64,000 nt of DNA, from the NCBI GenBank assembly GCA_007922305.1, contig ML677385.1, forward strand, positions 10,116,470-10,180,469. Direction: 5' to 3'. Origin of the DNA: Dermatemys mawii (lineage: Eukaryota; Chordata; Testudines; Dermatemydidae). A program made the position numbers and the translations under genes. Position 1 is the stretch's first letter. Each line of letters begins with the position of its first letter. Positions 33,341-46,055 of this stretch are shown one piece after another. Below the pieces are notes generated by a model. The model was not told where the DNA came from, made no database searches, and saw only the letters and a program-made list of their open reading frames with translations.

Positions 33341-36300
33341 CACAGCAAGGAGATCTCAGTTGTGGCACTGCTCTCCCACTAGACCGTGGAGAGAATAGGA
33401 GCTGCTAAGCTTCCCCTACCTTTATACAGCTAGTAGAGGAGAGTAAGAAAGGGAAATTGACAGTACTCTAATTACTTTAATAATATTTGTTGAGTGAAGT
33501 AACTGAAATCCATAAACTACTTACAGTGTGATAATCTGACATTTCATTGTGAACTATGGATCTTGCTGTGTTGCCCATATCTGATTATGTTGAATGTGGT
33601 GCAATATCTTAGATGCAGGAGATCACACTGTGATAATTTTGTGGCTTTCTGCAACTCTGTTCCATAAAGTAGATTTTCTCCAGGTCTTGAAGCTTGAATG
33701 CAACCACTGTGTTCTCCTTTTATTACCAAATTCAAACATCTGATTTTGCCTCCTAGGCAGAAATAAAGTCCCATCATGGAGTGAAATTAGATCAACACTT
33801 TATTCAAATCATTTCTGTTCTTGGTAACCTTAAATGAAATGAGCTAATAAAGCATTAAATTAACATATATTGAGAAAAAGTCTTTCTAAACTTGTAATAG
33901 GTATTTAAGTGCCAACATACTTAGTATTGTCTTTAAAGTTGCAATCAGCATAAATGGCACTTAAACCTGGGTTAATAAAAAGAAAATAATTAGGCAACTT
34001 TTTGTCATCCTGAAGTTTTAAAACTCGTTTTCATTTTAAAATTGCTAATTACAAAGCACTGCATCTGCTAATGTACCAACAACTGTTGGACTATTCAACT
34101 TAATCATTTACTTCAAGGAGGTCCTGGAAAGTAGGAAATTAGTTGGCCAAAAAATGGTTGGGGAGGGAGTCTCCCTTTTGTGGGGGACAAATTTTGTTCT
34201 TGTATGTGCATAAACAAGCCCCATTAAAGTTACTGGGAGCTACATCTGAGGCCTGACTTCGGAATGTTTGTTCAGGGCAGACATTATAAAAATTAATTTC
34301 AGGTTTTCCCTCTCCAGGAAGCTGGATGGCTATCTAGATCTAAACAGATAAATACAGATGTAAAAAAGAACACACTGCATATAGAGGGAGATGATATTCT
34401 TGTGCTAACTTGTGGAACTCCATGTGGTGTGGTATAAACATTTTATTGGTGCTTGTTTAGGATACCTGCATGAGTGTAAACTAATGCCAATAAAGTCTTT
34501 ATACTACACAATAGTATCGTGTGTTCTTTCTGTATACAAATATATAAAAAGTTCTACCAGTTTGAAAGATTTTACTGGTTATAGCAGAATTCCGTATATG
34601 AAAAATAAGAAATGTCTCTGGAAGCTGTATAATCATCTAGATCAAATGGGCTTGTATAAAGTGTGTGTGTGTGTTTTGGGCTTTATATGTATATTATACT
34701 AAAAAAATCTAGGAGTAATCAGTAGTTTTAAGATCTGTAATTACAACGTTTAAAATAAAAAACACCCAACAACCTTCATTTCAATCCATTATGTAGCTAT
34801 TTTTATCTGCAGATTTTTATGTGCTCCAACATGGCTTTTGAATGCTTATATCAGTTGAGCTACAGGAAAGATGAGAATATACTCTAGAATATATTAAAAC
34901 TCAGGCCATAATCCTGCCCAGAACTCTGTGTGAGTGGACACTTGCTACCAGGGGGAGCCCAACTGATTCCAGTGGGACTCAGCTCTACCACAGTGTTCCA
35001 TATAGGTATCCATATAATGACCAAAAATTACAATTACTGAACTGAGTAGGTCAATGATTTTTTGGGTTTTTTCCCCCCACACAGGCCCTTATATATACCA
35101 CTGTCATAGCTGTCACCTGTAAGATAAAATACCAGTAAGATTTTAAATACATCAGATTATGAAGCTTGAAGCTTGTCCCTGGGACCAACATTGCTACAAC
35201 AACACTGAAAACATTAATCCTTGGCAGTCTAAGAAAATGCAATCTAATATTTGGTAATAATGTCAAATGGATTCCTATCCAAATGGCTGTATAACTGGGA
35301 TGCATGATTTTGAAAGCTATAGTTCCCAGTTGCAGAATTTAAATGTGATTTTGAATAAATGAAATGTGTGAATAAAACACCAAAAATTACATGAATAGAA
35401 GAGAAATTGCAATGCCATTTGTAGGAAATAAGTTATTTATCTTGTTTATATAAATATATATTTGTCATTATGAGTAGGTATTTTGACAATGTACTCTGAC
35501 CCTAGTAACAAACACAAAATCTAATTGCAATCAGTTATTAAAGAAAAAAAGTTGGTAAACAACACAAATAAAATTCATTTAAGGATCTTTCTTGTGATAG
35601 ATTAGTGTGTGCATTAAATGAATAGGATGTTTGTCTTTTTAAACTGCAGTTGTCAAGGCCACAGTGACTAAATCTCAGATTAATGGACTATCATTATTTG
35701 TTTAATAGGTATATAAAACAAATGTTTTGCTCTCTAAACATGTTTAGTGCCCTATTAAATTCAGAAGAAAAGCAGCATGAAGGACACTCCTATATAATCA
35801 GTGGGGAATAAATTAGCAAGGGAAGTTGTTTTCAATAATTGAAAGAAATGTACATTAACTCTCTTCAACCCTATAGATGAGCAACATTATTGTTACTGAA
35901 AACACCTTTACATTCTCGAAGTATGCAGATAATCTGAATGAGTCTGAAACATCACTGCAATATTATAATAACTTTCAGGAATAAGTTCATGTATCCCATT
36001 TTAATTTGTATTTTTATTGTGGTTTCAGTGAGGACTGCATAATTTACTGTTCTCAGCTATTCACAGTATTCTCTAGTGGTTTTCAGTGGACTCATTTTCA
36101 CTTTTTATTAAAACCACAATCTTTTGAAGTTTACCTATATGTAGCAAATATGTTAATAAATAGTGACTCTGAGACCATGAAGTTTAAATCTGCTAAAAAA
36201 GTATTGTTCTTTACTTAATACTGTGTTTATAAAGAATTTAATATATATAATTAAAATACAAACATTTCAACAATCATTGCAAAAACTCTCTGCAACCCCT

Positions 36301-36561
36301 ACCATTAAATAATTAACCTAATTGAAATATTAACTGACCTACTTTAATAATCAATTCTTTTTGCAAATCCTCCAGTAGGAAAGTGGCTTTGAAGCACCAA
36401 ACAAAAAAGAAAATGGAAGTTTTATAAAAATACTGACAAGAGTCTATATTAAAATGTTACAAAGGCATTCTTTATTGTAATTCATCTAAAAATTTCACTT
36501 ACCAACAACAGCACAGTCTGAATATAAATCAGCTGTTAGCTAGTGCCACAGTAGTGCGAAC
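33341..36561. other. Long repeat-poor stretch, no gene
   Basis: About 3.2 kb, AT-rich. The only repeat-like piece is at 34895-34990 ('ataatcctgcccagaactct', 'gattccagtgggact'), a decayed short palindromic repeat, plus a GT run near 34660-34673. A 96-codon ORF (34412-34702) has no family match. Confidence 0.5.
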
Positions 36562-37095
36562 ATGGTCTGACGATACTGAAAAGAGGACAGGAGACATTTG
36601 ACATGGGTTTAATCAGGCCACACCTTTATTATTAGAAGTCTGGCCCTACCTGGGAGATAACAGTTTACGGTGCTTGTAACCTCTTGTGTTTATTCCATAA
36701 TTACTCAGGGGGCTTTTACCAAATCCCCTTCTTTTTCCATCCAGGTCCCTCGAGCAAGTCTATTCCCAGGACCTTACCATCCAACCCCACCTTGTAGGAG
36801 GGTTAAGGTGGGCTATAAGAAAGGGTCGTTGGCTCCTTGCCGTACCAAACATAGGAGTCCGTAATTACTCCCCATTCATTCCTTTAATGAGCACCTCTTT
36901 TTAAGTAATTCTCCAAGCTGTTTATCAAGTCACTGTATACCTTTCCTATGGAGTAACTGCACTGGACATCTGACCTACGCTTAAATAATGAGTTGTGACA
37001 TATGGCCTATCAGCAGTCATGACATGCATGAACAGAGCCCTTCCTGAAACCTCCTGGGGGGAAGCCAAAAATACCCAGGTTTTGGAAGGGTAAGC
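36562..37095 (-). mobile_element. LTR-like element, minus strand (relative of 23970)
   Basis: 'gaggacaggagaca', 'gggtttaatcaggccacacc', 'ctttatt' (AATAAAG on the minus strand at 36624-36630), 'gagggttaaggtgggctata', 'ggctccttgccgtacc' and 'ctggacatctgacct' match 23970 onward in order. It lacks the inverted right arm found at 24320-24368. Confidence 0.55.
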
Positions 37096-40000
37096 TTTTG
37101 AAGGTACGTGCTATTTGTAAATTTGTCTTCAACTAGAAAATCATCGTTTCAAAGCTCTTTTCATTCACACCTTGAACTAATATCATCACCATAGTTTTGA
37201 GAATCTTGGCAAGCATCACAAGCTTCCTATAGGTTGAAATCTGACCAATAAACTTGACTCTTCTATTAAAATTTAAGCCCAACCCTAGTTAAATAGAACT
37301 GATTTGATCCCTCATAAAAGCTCTCCTTTCTAATTGCTATTTTAATAAGTGTACTCAGGTTTATAACTGCTGTGGTTTTTACCCTACAAACTTACAGAAC
37401 TATGCATTACAAGCTTTGAATTACTTTAAAGTGAGATTCTAGAGGTCTGCAGACCCTTTTTGTGGGATTGGTTCTCTGATTATCCCACGCAGTGTTATAT
37501 ATGTTCACAGTCTTTTACAGATTATCCACTGTTTATCACATAGATGTCTTGCAGTTGTAGCTCTCAAACTGTGATTATTATAAACCCTTAAACCCCAGGC
37601 TATTTATTACCCTTGCTCCAAATTTACTCAACTGATTAACTTTAATTGGTTCATTTCTTCACCAATCATTTATTTTATTACCAATGTGGAAAGGCCTCAA
37701 ATGAAATGCTTCATATAGACCCTCTTCTTGGGCATTGAATAAACTACATCCCTGACACCTTCAGATATCTTAGTTAGCATTTTAATTATTTTAAATCTCA
37801 GTAGCCAATAGTAACTAATACAAGGTCATGTTTTAAAATTAATAAAAAAGAATAAGTGTTAAATGGAATGAATAATTTCCTGTTTCTAATGTTGAATGTT
37901 CTTATATTGTGGATTATTTCATCAGATCAGAACTTAGATTTTTCTTCTACCAAAAATCTCCAGATTGCCAGTTTGCAACAGATTAAATTATGTGTCAATG
38001 CAAAATGTTGCTAGGAAGAGCCAAAAAGTGTTTGTGCTAATATTTTCTTTCTTTCTCTTATTTTAAATCAATATTGATCATGGCTTCTCAAGAAAATAGC
38101 TGTGATTGATTTGTTACGAATTTTGTAATTTTAAGCAAACTTCATAATGGCATATAGCTGGATGAAGAAAATAAAAAAATGAGAACACATTTGGACAATC
38201 CACCATGAACCTTTTATCATCACTGCATCAAAAATGTAGCTAAGCATTAGATAAATCTTCTGCACAGTTCATCTAGATCAGCAACATGATCCAGATTAAT
38301 TTAAGGTTGCATGTTTTCATGATTTTAACAATTTGTTGTGGTACATATAGAGTTTCAAAGATTATAAATATCTCTGGTTGTTGCAAAAACAGAGAAAAAA
38401 TATCAAGCAAGGTGGCATATTTAATTACAGACTCTGCTCACCAGAGAATCATGTAGCTCCTTGAAATACAGTTACAAATGTGCTGCTGTGCTTTTCATGC
38501 AATCAGAGAGGGAAGATTAAACTCCTTCAATGTAAAGAAAAGAGAATCTGGCCCTTAGAAGAGGAAATTAAGTAGAGTGTTCTGTCTCTCAGCTTGGTGA
38601 GTGGGAGTTATCTTTGCTCATGCACTGGGTAAGAGGACTTGTGACATGAGTATACTAAAGTAAAGGGACCAAGCCTCTAGTTGGTTTATTTTTTTCTGCT
38701 CAGTGGGAACTGTGACTGTTTAATTACCGATGGCCCAAAGGGGATCTTTTTTTTTTGTTTCCCTCTGTTGAGAAACTGCAGTATCTATTTGGCCATGTCA
38801 ATATGGGACCCTGGGTTATTTATTCTTGCCTGGTGAAAAGGTAGGATGAGAGAGAACCGAATGGTTTATTGGTAAGTTTGGAAAGTTTAGATTTTTGTCA
38901 ATAAATGTTGATTTCACCATACAGACACAAAATGACAAATATTTCCATTGATGATAATCTAAATTTACAGACAGGCAATGTAAGAAAAATTGCTTGAGAA
39001 GTTATTAGAGTTTCATTTTAGGGTGTTTACTTTGCATATTTTGACGTGATGCTGGCAGTATGTGTTTGAACAGTTATAAAGCTTTAACTTTTTGAATCTC
39101 AACATCTATTGTAATTATTTTGTGACCCTCCCATAATCTCCTCCAACTATGAAAATTAAAATAAATAAAAATCTAAAAAAGTACTTAAACCCCATAATTC
39201 TGAGCAACTGTGAAACTATAAATAATAATAAAAAAACATTGATATCTATCCATACATCCAGATTATCAAAAATAAATATCCTGTTCTGCCAAGTTTATTT
39301 ATATGACTTGAACTGAGGAAGAAAATGAATTCATTTTTCCTCACTGCTGAAGTGAGGATTGAACTGTCAAAGTCTTCCCCTGTTGACTTGTCAAGAAAAG
39401 GAGCTGAATTGTATTTTTGCTTGCCAGCAAGGAAACAGAACTAGGTGTCTTTTCCTCTGCATCTGTGGACCTGCCCTCTTGTTTATGCTTGTTTTAGGAA
39501 GGGAGAAGTTGGTTTCTGTAAATAAAAATGAAAGGTGTAACTAGATAATATGCCCTGGGAACACTTGCGATTGGTCAGTGCTTGTTTCTGGCAATGAATC
39601 CAGATGACTCATGTACAATTACGTAACTGAACAGAACACTACTGAGCCCTGGAAAGAATTCATTTCAGGAAGAGGTGGATCTTAGTGGATGGATTTGTTT
39701 CCTATTTCATGTTCTAGAGCAGTGCTGTATATTTGCATATTGTCAGTAGTTCTTAGTCGTAATTTTATCTGTGATTTTAATAACTGTGACATGATATCAG
39801 CAAGCTGTAAGATTGTAGAGTTTTTTGTTTAAAAAGATGAGGTTTTTTTAAAAAAACAAAGAGTGAAATTTACTGAACAATGCACAGTAGCGTAAGTCAC
39901 AATGACACGACATTAGCCAAGCAGAAAAGCGAAATGTCACTGTATAATCACACAATTGTATCTCAAATGTACACAACATGAGGTGGGCATAGGGAATCAC

Positions 40001-40214
40001 ATAGCACTAGTTCTCTCTATTTATCAGGAATTTCCAGTGTGATTTTAAATTTTTACTCTTAGTTATATTTCATTAAAGAGCACCAGAACTATTGACAGTA
40101 AATTGTTTTAGTTTTTAAAGAGAGGGAGGCAAATGCAAAAGGTAAGAAAATACAGTAGAGTTGAGACCATATAAATTTTGAGTTATAGTAGGTATATATA
40201 ATTTAAATTTATAG
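37096..40214. other. Long AT-rich, repeat-poor stretch
   Basis: About 3.1 kb without a recognised gene or transposable element. The stretch 37850-39300 is notably free of repeats. This could reflect conserved non-coding DNA but is not evidence for it. Confidence 0.5.
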
Positions 40215-40318
40215 AGGACTCTTTATCCTGTTCCAGCCCTGAAGAAGAGATCCGTGTAAGCGAGAAAGTTTGTCTCTTTCACCAAGAGATGTTAAACCAA
40301 TAAAAGAGAGTACCTCTC
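40215..40318 (+). repeat. Short interspersed repeat, left part (split by an LTR)
   Basis: 'tcctgttccagccctgaaga', 'agagatccgtgtaagcgaga', 'aagtttgtctctttcaccaa' and 'ccaataaaagaga' followed by 'gtacctctc' form a familiar vertebrate repeat. Its last bases ('ccaaccttgtctcctc') appear only after the inserted LTR, at 40690-40705. Confidence 0.65.
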
Positions 40319-40685
40319 TGTAACAGGATGCTGGCTAGGAGATCCAAGCCAGGCCCCTGTTAACCCAGCTCCAGTTAAAAGGGGAATTAGTCAGGGCTGG
40401 CTGGGGAGGCCACGCCCAAATTACCTGAGGGAATGCACCTGCAGGCCTGAGTAGCCAGCCTGCTATGTAAAGCTGGCTGGAAGGAAAGAGAGACAGGAAA
40501 GGGAGGAGTGTGAGGCTCTAGATCCCTGCTGGCTGGGGAAGTTAGTGGTCTCCCAGGGTGTTGATCTGTAACATATGTAGATAGTAGGTGGTGCGAATGG
40601 GCACAAACAATAAAAGGACATGGATGCTGCATTTTGATTGATCTCCGACCGAGTTTTTGAAAGGACCAGTAAGGGCCCGGTTACA
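40319..40685 (+). mobile_element. Solo LTR, family C, inserted in a short repeat
   Basis: Begins TGTAACAGG and ends CGGTTACA, so the terminal TGTAAC/GTTACA is inverted as in LTRs. Flanks 'ctctc' (40314-40318) and 'ctccc' (40686-40690) agree at four of five bases as a target duplication. AATAAA is at 40609-40614, about 75 bases before the end, in the expected place for an R region. The unit is 367 bases with no internal retroelement sequence. Confidence 0.75.
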
Positions 40686-40756
40686 CTCCCCAACCTTGTC
40701 TCCTCTTTATCCTAAGGAATTCCAAAGCACTTACAAGCTAGATGCCCATCTGGTAT

Positions 40757-41542
40757 TGTCATAAGTGTGAAGTAGCCTAGAATTAGTGTTTACCTGTAAG
40801 GGGTTAAGCTAAAGGTAACCTGAGAGGTGGACAACTGACCAATGAGAAATTCCTCAGGAGATAAAGGATTTTAAGTTTCAGTTTCTCTCTGGGTCTCTCT
40901 CGGTTCACCTCGGCTATGGGATGAACACAGCTATGTCTTTCACTATAACTATAAGATTCTATTAAGTATTGTAGTCAGTAAGTTTACCTTCTCTTTATCA
41001 CTTGGAGAGTTCTCAGTGGTGAGTGTTGGCTGGGTGCTTCTTGATATTGTAAGCTTCAACAGAGATATCCACTGTGGGAGAAAATTGCCTCGGGGGAGAG
41101 GTTTGGTTTCTGAATCCTTTTGTTGATTATGGTAGATGCTGTTCTATTGATGGTTATAAGGGATTTATTCCTTTCTTTTTATTTTTTATTAAAATCTTTC
41201 TTTTAAGAAGCTGACTGCTTGTTTTTCATTGTGTAAGATCCTGGTTTTGGATCGGGCACGTCTCGCAGGATCAGGCGAGGTTTGGTTTGTTTTTTTCTCT
41301 CAAGCTTCCCAGGAAAGGAAGAAGTTTGGGGGGTTAGTGGAAAGGGAAAGAAGGGTCCCAAACTACCCTAGATCTAGTTTGGTGGTGGCAGCATACCAGG
41401 TCCAGATACAGAAGAATTTGTGTTCTGGGGGAAAACATTTTAACCCAAGCTGGTAAAATAAGCTTGTGGGGGTTATTTCTTTTTTCAAGCGGGTCCCCAC
41501 ATCTGTACCCTAGAGTTCAAAGTGGGGAGGCAATCCTGACAG
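40757..41542 (+). mobile_element. Solo LTR, family A, with GGTAT target duplication
   Basis: Starts TGTCATAAG and ends CCTGACA, flanked by perfect GGTAT copies at 40752-40756 and 41543-41547. It matches the 26652-27477 LTR along its length. 'ttattaaaatctttctttta' gives an ATTAAA polyadenylation-type signal. The U5 portion is conserved ('gctggtaaaataagcttg', 'catctgtaccctagagttca'). It is 786 bases and a solo copy. ORFs 41229-41667 inside and beyond it are not genes. Confidence 0.9.
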
Positions 41543-41956
41543 GTATAAATCGCATGACTTCACTGAAAGTACAACTATCTACTCTAGGTGAAAATCTAGC
41601 AGGCAGATTCCCTAGAATGATGACACTGGGATATGCTCATAACACCACCACACATTTATGTTGGTAAGAGGGTACTGAGGCATCGCCTACTTCTGATTCC
41701 AAGCCCTTTGCTGACACTCCCCACCCTTATGCAGGAAGCACCCCTTTCCCTGAGCCTCTTCTCCAGGTTACTTCCTGGCTCAGAAGTTCTTGCCCTCTGG
41801 GAAGAGCCGCACACAGGCCTAGCCAGCACAGTGAACCAGTTACAATAGACACAAGATCACTGAAATACAACCACTGCAAGAATGGAAGGCAATACCTACC
41901 CAGCGTTTCACAACAGTGGCAAGAGGGAGAAAGGGTAAATTGTGTTAAGAATAGAG

Positions 41957-42297
41957 CAGCAATTCTCAAACTGTGGGTCTGGACCACAAAATGGGTCGTG
42001 AGCCCCTTTGAATGGGGTCGCCAGGGCTGGCATTACACTTGCTGGGGCCCTGGGCTGAAGCCTGAGTCCCACTGCCCAGGGCCGAAACCAAATCCAGAGG
42101 TCTTCAGCCCTGGGCAACAGGGCTTATGTTACAGGCCCCCTGCCTGGTGCTGAAGCAACTGAGCTTCATCTTTGCTCCTTGCCCCCTCGGGCAGTGGGAC
42201 TCAGGCAGGCTCAGGCTTTGATCCCCACTCCTGGGGTCATGAAGTAATTTTTGTTGTCAGAAGGGGGGTTGCGGTGCAGTGAAGTTTGAGAACCCTG
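41957..42297. mobile_element. hAT-like MITE
   Basis: Left end 'cagcaattctcaaactgtgg' and right end 'agtttgagaaccctg' are inverted copies with the 'CAG-ttctcaaact' terminus typical of hAT/Charlie elements. Flanking 'gaatagag' and 'tgaatagg' suggest a degraded 8-base target duplication. The interior ('gggtcgtgagcccc', 'ggctggcattacacttgctg', 'taatttttgttgtcagaagg') is a common turtle family. It is 341 bases and non-coding; ORF 41908-42117 in it is spurious. Confidence 0.85.
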
Positions 42298-43404
42298 TGA
42301 ATAGGGGAACAAAACCTAACTTTTAATAAAAGTTCCAGGACAAGCAAGATGGTTTTTAAGGTCTCATCTGAGGGTTCCACCCAGCCTGGAAGAACAAAGG
42401 TTTAAGACACTTCTATCATGATTCAGTGAGTTAGTGGTTTCAGATCTGAGGATTAGGCCATATAGTGTAGCCATAGTACGAACTGTACTCTCTCTTTCGC
42501 ATTTTTCTTGAAATCTTCAAGGAAGAAGGTGCCAACAGATAGAAAAAAATTATTGAGAAATATTGATATTCTTGCCTACTTGAGCATAGTAAATGTTGCT
42601 GTTCTTTCTCATTTTGTAGGAATTAATTGAACTTTATGCTCCACAGGGAGCCTGTTCTCCCATCAAAGTACTGTATGAAGGATTTATACAGGCAAAGCCT
42701 GTTACTGTCAGTTACAGTTATCAGCATATGCTCTCTGTGCAATAAGGGAGAATTTTTCTCCAACTAAATATTGCTCTAGCAGGTGAAATAAAATGGGAAT
42801 ATATAAACCTGTGCATAAACAGCAAAACAGGGAGATGACACAAATGAGAAGGTAAAAATCCCCTCAACAGTATGAAAGTTTTCAAAAAAGAAATTTTGAG
42901 CATAGATATTTAAATAATGTCTAGGAAAAGAAATTCTGAAAAAAAGTGTTGGACAGAATATATGAATTTGTTGATGACAATATTACATTGTTCAGAAAGC
43001 CAAGGGATGATCTCGTTGTGAAGGTTTAGATTGCTCTCGGTGTTCAGGTGTAACAGCTAGTAAATTTATTATAATTCTGCACATGAAGCAAGAAGACATC
43101 TGACATTCCTGCATTTCTAGTGCAATTGAATTGTGTCATTATTGTCTGTTAATGCAGATGTTAAAATAATGGAATGAAGCTCGTTTATGTCCCCTCCTTC
43201 TTCCCAGAAGCCTAGAACCTTGTCCTTCATCTTCTTGATGTTAAAAAACAAGTCTTTTAAAATGCCTAGAAACTTCAGTCCTTCTCTCAAATGAGCTCTA
43301 ACAAATACATAAAAAGAAGGCATGAAGTCTTAAAGAAGAAATCAACAAGAATAAATACCAGAAGGAAGATATGTACTAAACTTCACTTCTCAATCAATTA
43401 CATT
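42298..43404. other. No gene recognised
   Basis: AT-rich sequence. ORFs of 60 to 68 codons on the minus strand are unsupported. Confidence 0.5.
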
Positions 43405-43514
43405 ATTTTGTGTGTGTGTGTATGTATGTGGATGGCATTTTAGTCTCCAGCTACTTAGGTCCTGTGTGTGTGTGTATGTGTGTGACATTCTAGTCTCCAG
43501 CTATTTAGGCCCTG
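43405..43514. repeat. Two-copy 50-base tandem repeat with GT microsatellites
   Basis: 'cattttagtctccagctact', then 'taggtcctg', at 43436-43464 recurs as 'cattctagtctccagctatt', then 'taggccctg', at 43486-43514, with three differences. Each copy is preceded by a (GT)n/ATGT run (about 43409-43430 and 43463-43484). Confidence 0.85.
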
Positions 43515-43584
43515 ATTTCAAATCACATTGAAGTAAATGGGAGTCTTTACATTCACCTTTAGTTGGCTTTCGATCAAGCATTTA

Positions 43585-43630
43585 GATTTGTAAGCTCTTC
43601 AGTGCAGGAAGCTTTTCCTGATACTGTGTA
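43585..43630 (+). repeat. L2-like 3' UTR scrap
   Basis: 'tagatttgtaagctcttcag', 'tgcaggaagcttttcctgat' resembles the 'tagattgtaagctcttt-gggcaggga' motif of L2-like 3' UTRs. It is a short and uncertain match. Confidence 0.35.
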
Positions 43631-43923
43631 CGCTTGGGGGTGCACACTTTGTTGCTTCTTTGGGCAAAGCTTATTGTATGAGCTCCTTGCATCCACCTAT
43701 TTCCCCCTTGCCCACAAGCTTCATGTATGCCACCTCCTATCCTCCTCTATTTCAAGATCTATTTATTTCCAAATCTTTAAACTGTAGCAAAATGTTTTGT
43801 TTATTAAGATAAAATAATAGTTTCAGATTATTTAATTGCATTTCTAAATAATATACATTCTGTAGGCAATTGATCTGCCCCAGTGACTAAATAAGTTCAA
43901 TGCAGTCTCATGATAGCTCCAAG

Positions 43924-44118
43924 ATCCTTGAATATCAGGGTTGGAAGGGACCTCAGGAGGTCACCTAGTCTAACCGCCTGGTTAAAGCAGAACCAATCCC
44001 CAACTCAATCATCCAACAGATTTTTGCCCTAGACCCCTAAATGGTCCCCTCAAGGATTGAATTCATAACCCTGGGTTTAGTAGGCTAATGCTCAGACCAC
44101 TGAGCTATTCCTCTACCT
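43924..44118 (-). mobile_element. CR1 LINE 3' end, antisense
   Basis: 'gaatatcagggttggaaggg', 'acctcaggaggtcacctagt', 'ctaaccgcctggttaaagca', 'ggattgaattcataaccctg', 'ggtttagtaggctaatgctc' and 'agaccactgagctat' are the antisense CR1 3' UTR. It is well preserved, with the 3' end near 43924. Confidence 0.92.
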
Positions 44119-44759
44119 AAACAGCCTTCCCCACACATGTCTAGCTATATTATAGTATTAGCCATACTGGCCAATATTAACTTTGTGCAAGGTCCCCAGT
44201 AACAAAAACTCTGATGCAAAGATGCCTTATTGGAATTTGAGATGCTGTTCAATCTAACCTGACTTTATTTAATTATATTAAAGGGCCTTGACAGTTATAG
44301 GGCTGTAAACATATGTCATGTCTTATACATGTAGATTTAATAAGATGTCTGTTTGTAACCAGCATGATTTCTCTCCAGAACGCAAAGCATAAATAACAGT
44401 TTTCTCTTGCAGAGAAAGGCAATAGTATATATTCTATAGGCCTGTACAGAAATTTATGCTGAATTTTTAAGACAAATGGGCATAAAACCAGTGAGACTGT
44501 AAGTTTTGGTGTTAGTCTGGAAAATGAATGTGCTGTGATTAAAAAGTGACTCACACAAATAGGCAGGGTGAAATCCGAGCCTTGTTGAAGTGTCAATGGC
44601 AAAACTCTGAGGTTTTCACCTGCATACATTATGAAACCATTTTAAACTGCAGCACTTCATTGAGGTTGAATATTTAACTCAAGATCCTCTGACAGTTATA
44701 CCCTCCTGCCATTCCACAACATCATGGCAATGGGCCAAGAGGGAAGAAAAGTTTTCTGA
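44119..44759. other. No gene recognised
   Basis: AT-rich. The 118-codon minus ORF 44273-44629 has no recognisable motif or family. Confidence 0.45.
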
Positions 44760-45130
44760 GGCTCCCCTTTAGAATTTCCCTTGCATAGTTCATTTTGCAG
44801 GATAGGATTTGGAGAACCACATTCCCTCCTAACCCCATGGGATCTTGGAGATCTGCTAAGAAATACACCCTAAATGCACATAGTCAGCAACTATCTTGCC
44901 GGCATAGCTGCTGCATTTCAGGCCTGTCTCCACAGATGAAGTTCTCCATGCATAGTTCAGGACATCGTGCCACTCCTTATGGTACCATTTCCCATGTGAC
45001 AACAGGGCAGAAGATGTTGCAGAGACCAGCACCATGTCTGCACTACCTCCTGAACTATGCAGGACTTTATCTATGAGGAGTGGCAGCAGATGAGCCACCT
45101 ATGCAGGATAAAGGAGGGACAATGAAGCTG
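44760..45130. repeat. Probable old repeat with 14-base inverted arms
   Basis: 'tgcatagttcagga' (44949-44962) and 'tcctgaactatgca' (45050-45063) are perfect reverse complements 87 bases apart. A third partial copy, 'tgcatagttca', lies at about 44782. The surroundings are richer in G+C than the flanks. The family is unknown to me. Confidence 0.45.
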
Positions 45131-45234
45131 GAAGTCCCCGGGCCTCCTCCCGCTTCTGTGCAGGAAAGAGGTCATTTACTATCTACTAACATAAGACAAT
45201 CTCATCCTGTGTTGCTAAGATGGGGTACATGAGG

Positions 45235-46055
45235 CATTCTGAAGAGCATCTGAACTGTATTCAGGCATAATGAAAGACTTAGGAGTCACTGAGAATAAAT
45301 TTACAAAGTTATCTGGCAAGCATGCAATAGTACTTACAAACCAAATGGGAAGCTTGGGTGTGGTAAAAAATTAATGAAAAATTACACAGAAAATATTCTG
45401 ACATAAATAGCTATGGTGCTCCTCATCTAGAGTACTTCACTGTGCCCATTTTTTATCTTTGTTCCTTAAAGATTCACTGTAGCAAAGCGAAGTGGTCCAG
45501 AAAAGAGAAACACAAAGCTTAGGGATGTGGTGTAAGTATCATATAGATTGTGAAAACTAGATGATTGAGCCTGATGGGGAATAGTTATAGGCACTTGGTT
45601 TAGAGAGTCACAATTATGAAAGGGGCGTAGAGAAAACTTCCTTATCACTTGTTCCATATAACACAGGATAAACTGGACACTTGATTTTACAGAGCAGTAA
45701 ATTTGAGATAAATAAGCAAGAATGCTGTTAGTCAATCTGTGGAATTTTCTACCACTGGAGGTCATAAAATTAAATACCGTGGTTTGCTTTTTTAAAAATG
45801 TTAGATAATTGTTTTGTATTCCTAATGACTTTTGTAGCTATGCAAACTAAGATAAGGGTAATCAGATCTCATGCTTCAGAGTATAAACTGATTGCCTCTG
45901 AAAATCAGAAGGCTATTTTTCTAATCGACGTATAGTATATATAATTAGCTCGGTGGAGTTTTTCACCTTACTATGAATCATTAGATATTGGTTGCTACCA
46001 GAGGCATGACAGAGACTAAATAAACCCAAGGTCTGATCTGATATGGCAAATTCTT
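45235..46055 (+). mobile_element. CR1-like LINE 3' region, old copy
   Basis: 'ggtgctcctcatctagagta', 'cttcactgtgcccatttttt', 'cagaaaagagaaacacaaag', 'atctgtggaattttctacca', 'ctggaggtcataa', 'ctgattgcctctgaaaatca' and the terminal 'aaggtctgatctgatatggc' follow a CR1 3' region including a terminus equivalent to 'ggtctgacccagtatgg'. Heavily diverged with many stops. Confidence 0.7.
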
